36,518 nucleotides of DNA from Enterococcus villorum. Lineage in GTDB: Bacteria > Bacillota > Bacilli > Lactobacillales > Enterococcaceae. Position 1 is the stretch's first letter. Each line of letters starts with the position of its first letter. The notes beneath the pieces were generated by a model. It did not search any database and was not told the DNA's origin. It saw nothing but the letters and a program-made list of their open reading frames with translations. The DNA lies in the NCBI RefSeq assembly GCF_007990225.1, contig NZ_BJWF01000024.1:1-36518 (forward strand), read 5' to 3'. This document shows positions 35,646 through 36,518 of this stretch, piece after piece. The position numbers and the translations under genes are program-made.

Positions 35646-36380
35646 CTACTTTTTCATTGTTTGTTTGATTCGTAATGCTTTTTCTGGAAAGTCAGTGATG
35701 AAAGCCGTCATTTGCTGATTAAAGCATTGCCTCATTTGATCTTCCTCATTGACTGTCCAACATCTGATTGCTTTTGGGAATGATTCTAGTGACGTTACAT
35801 GTTCAAAGTACCAATCGACTCTAGGATGAATCCCTTCTATACTAGGTGTATTTTCTGCTAAAAGCACTTTTTTGTGTGAAGTACTTAAAAGAAGATCTAA
35901 TTGTGCCGTTGGTTCGATTTTTGCGAGTCGCTCCAACGATTGGATATTAAAACTGCAATACGCATGATGAAAAGGCCAATCGGATTCTTTTAATAAGTTG
36001 ACTACTTTTTCTTCAATGCCGACATAGTCATATTTATCCGTCTTTATTTCAATCATCAACGTTCCACGGTAGTTCATTTCCAAAAGAAGATGGACGACTT
36101 CTTTTAATGTTGGCACTTTTGTTGCATGAAAATCACTATTAAACCAGCTTCCTGCATTTAATTTCTTTAGTTGCGCCAATGTTTTTTCCCTGACAAGCCC
36201 ATGGCCATTTGTTGTCCGATCCACTTCCTCATCATGTATCACTATGATTTGTTCATCTTTTGACAAATGCACATCTAATTCAATGCCATCCACTCCTTGC
36301 CTGACCGCCTCAGCAAATGCCGGCAATGTGTTTTCTGGATGGGTACCACTGCTCCCTCGATGGGCAAAAATTTGAACCAT
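35646..36380 (-). CDS. glpQ: Glycerophosphodiester phosphodiesterase
   Basis: 244 aa, short cytosolic (UgpQ-like) GDPD-family enzyme with a TIM-barrel. It hydrolyses glycerophosphodiesters to glycerol 3-phosphate and an alcohol. His7-Arg8-Gly9, Glu16-Asn17-Thr18, Glu34 and Asp36 (in GIELDVHL) and VIHDEEVDRTTNG are the catalytic and metal-binding motifs. No signal peptide, so it acts inside the cell. It is the first gene of a glpQ-miaA-hflX operon with its own promoter. Confidence 0.92.
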   Translation of the reverse strand: MVQIFAHRGSSGTHPENTLPAFAEAVRQGVDGIELDVHLSKDEQIIVIHDEEVDRTTNGHGLVREKTLAQLKKLNAGSWFNSDFHATKVPTLKEVVHLLLEMNYRGTLMIEIKTDKYDYVGIEEKVVNLLKESDWPFHHAYCSFNIQSLERLAKIEPTAQLDLLLSTSHKKVLLAENTPSIEGIHPRVDWYFEHVTSLESFPKAIRCWTVNEEDQMRQCFNQQMTAFITDFPEKALRIKQTMKK

Positions 36381-36405
36381 TTCCTCACCACTTTCAATTC
36401 ACTTT

Positions 36406-36434
36406 ATTGTAACATATGAAAAAGGTTGTGAAAA
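36406..36434 (-). promoter_or_regulatory. Promoter of the glpQ-miaA-hflX operon
   Basis: Extended -10 TGTTACAAT (hexamer 36406-36411) and -35 TTTTCA (36429-36434) at 17 bases. The -35 falls in a stretch that looks like the head of the intergenic repeat family. Confidence 0.6.
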
Positions 36435-36518
36435 AGCTGTTCAACTTCATAAGATGCCAATGATAAAGATCAAATGACCAACTGTGTTTCCACTTTTAAG
36501 CAACTTGTGACTTCGTTT
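36417..36518. repeat. Probable partial copy of the intergenic repeat
   Basis: GGTTGTGAAAAAGCTGTTC resembles the heads at 16-30 and 136-150 and 31147. The rest of the unit would run past the window edge, so the copy cannot be completed here. Confidence 0.45.

Overview
The window comes from a low-GC Firmicute, almost certainly an Enterococcus. The evidence is the replication gene order, the type B L31 protein, the spore-gene-free pyrG-fba-murA-rho-rpmE2 order, the GlnR-type glnRA operon, and a PrfA-like regulator beside an MFS gene. Protein wording resembles the E. faecium/hirae/durans side of the genus, but I cannot fix the species from the sequence alone. No rRNA, tRNA, CRISPR array, transposase or phage gene was found.

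Region 1 (1-6272, all minus) is the conserved replication and repair block, read dnaX, ybaB, recR, tmk, darA (c-di-AMP receptor), holB, yaaT/ricT, yabA. It matches the Bacillus dnaX-to-yabA order but lacks yaaL and yaaR. Its downstream end (1 to about 320) is a tandem array of hairpin-forming intergenic repeats. A related array lies at 31147-31330 and a probable partial copy at the right edge.

Region 2 (6538-24147) is accessory. On the plus strand there is a three-gene envelope operon (SPFH/'virion core' protein, zinc-ribbon membrane protein, TPM-domain protein) equivalent to B. subtilis ydjI, ydjG and ydjH but without pspA. Next come a Crp/Fnr (PrfA/Ers-like) regulator and a divergent small gene plus MFS transporter, with a perfect PrfA box between them. 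Then, on the minus strand, come secreted and sugar-use functions: a GH85 endo-beta-N-acetylglucosaminidase, a DeoR regulator, a fructose-family PTS (IIA, IIBC) with a class II aldolase but no sugar-phosphate kinase, and a secreted M60 metalloprotease with an Asn/Glu-rich linker and two chitin-binding-type modules. An ABC exporter pair closes the region. Matching near-consensus cre sites precede both the GH85 gene and the PTS operon. An inverted pair of DeoR-like operators lies upstream of the PTS operon. Together these suggest a glycan-foraging locus under carbon catabolite control.

Region 3 (24635-36380, all minus) is conserved housekeeping: rpmE2, rho, murA, fba, pyrG, glnA, glnR, hflX, miaA and a glycerophosphodiester phosphodiesterase. 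Regulation is readable here. pyrG has a GGGC start site and a pyrimidine-rich terminator stem typical of CTP-sensing reiterative transcription. glnR has a perfect GlnR operator beside a strong promoter. rpmE2 has its own promoter and a short hairpin leader.
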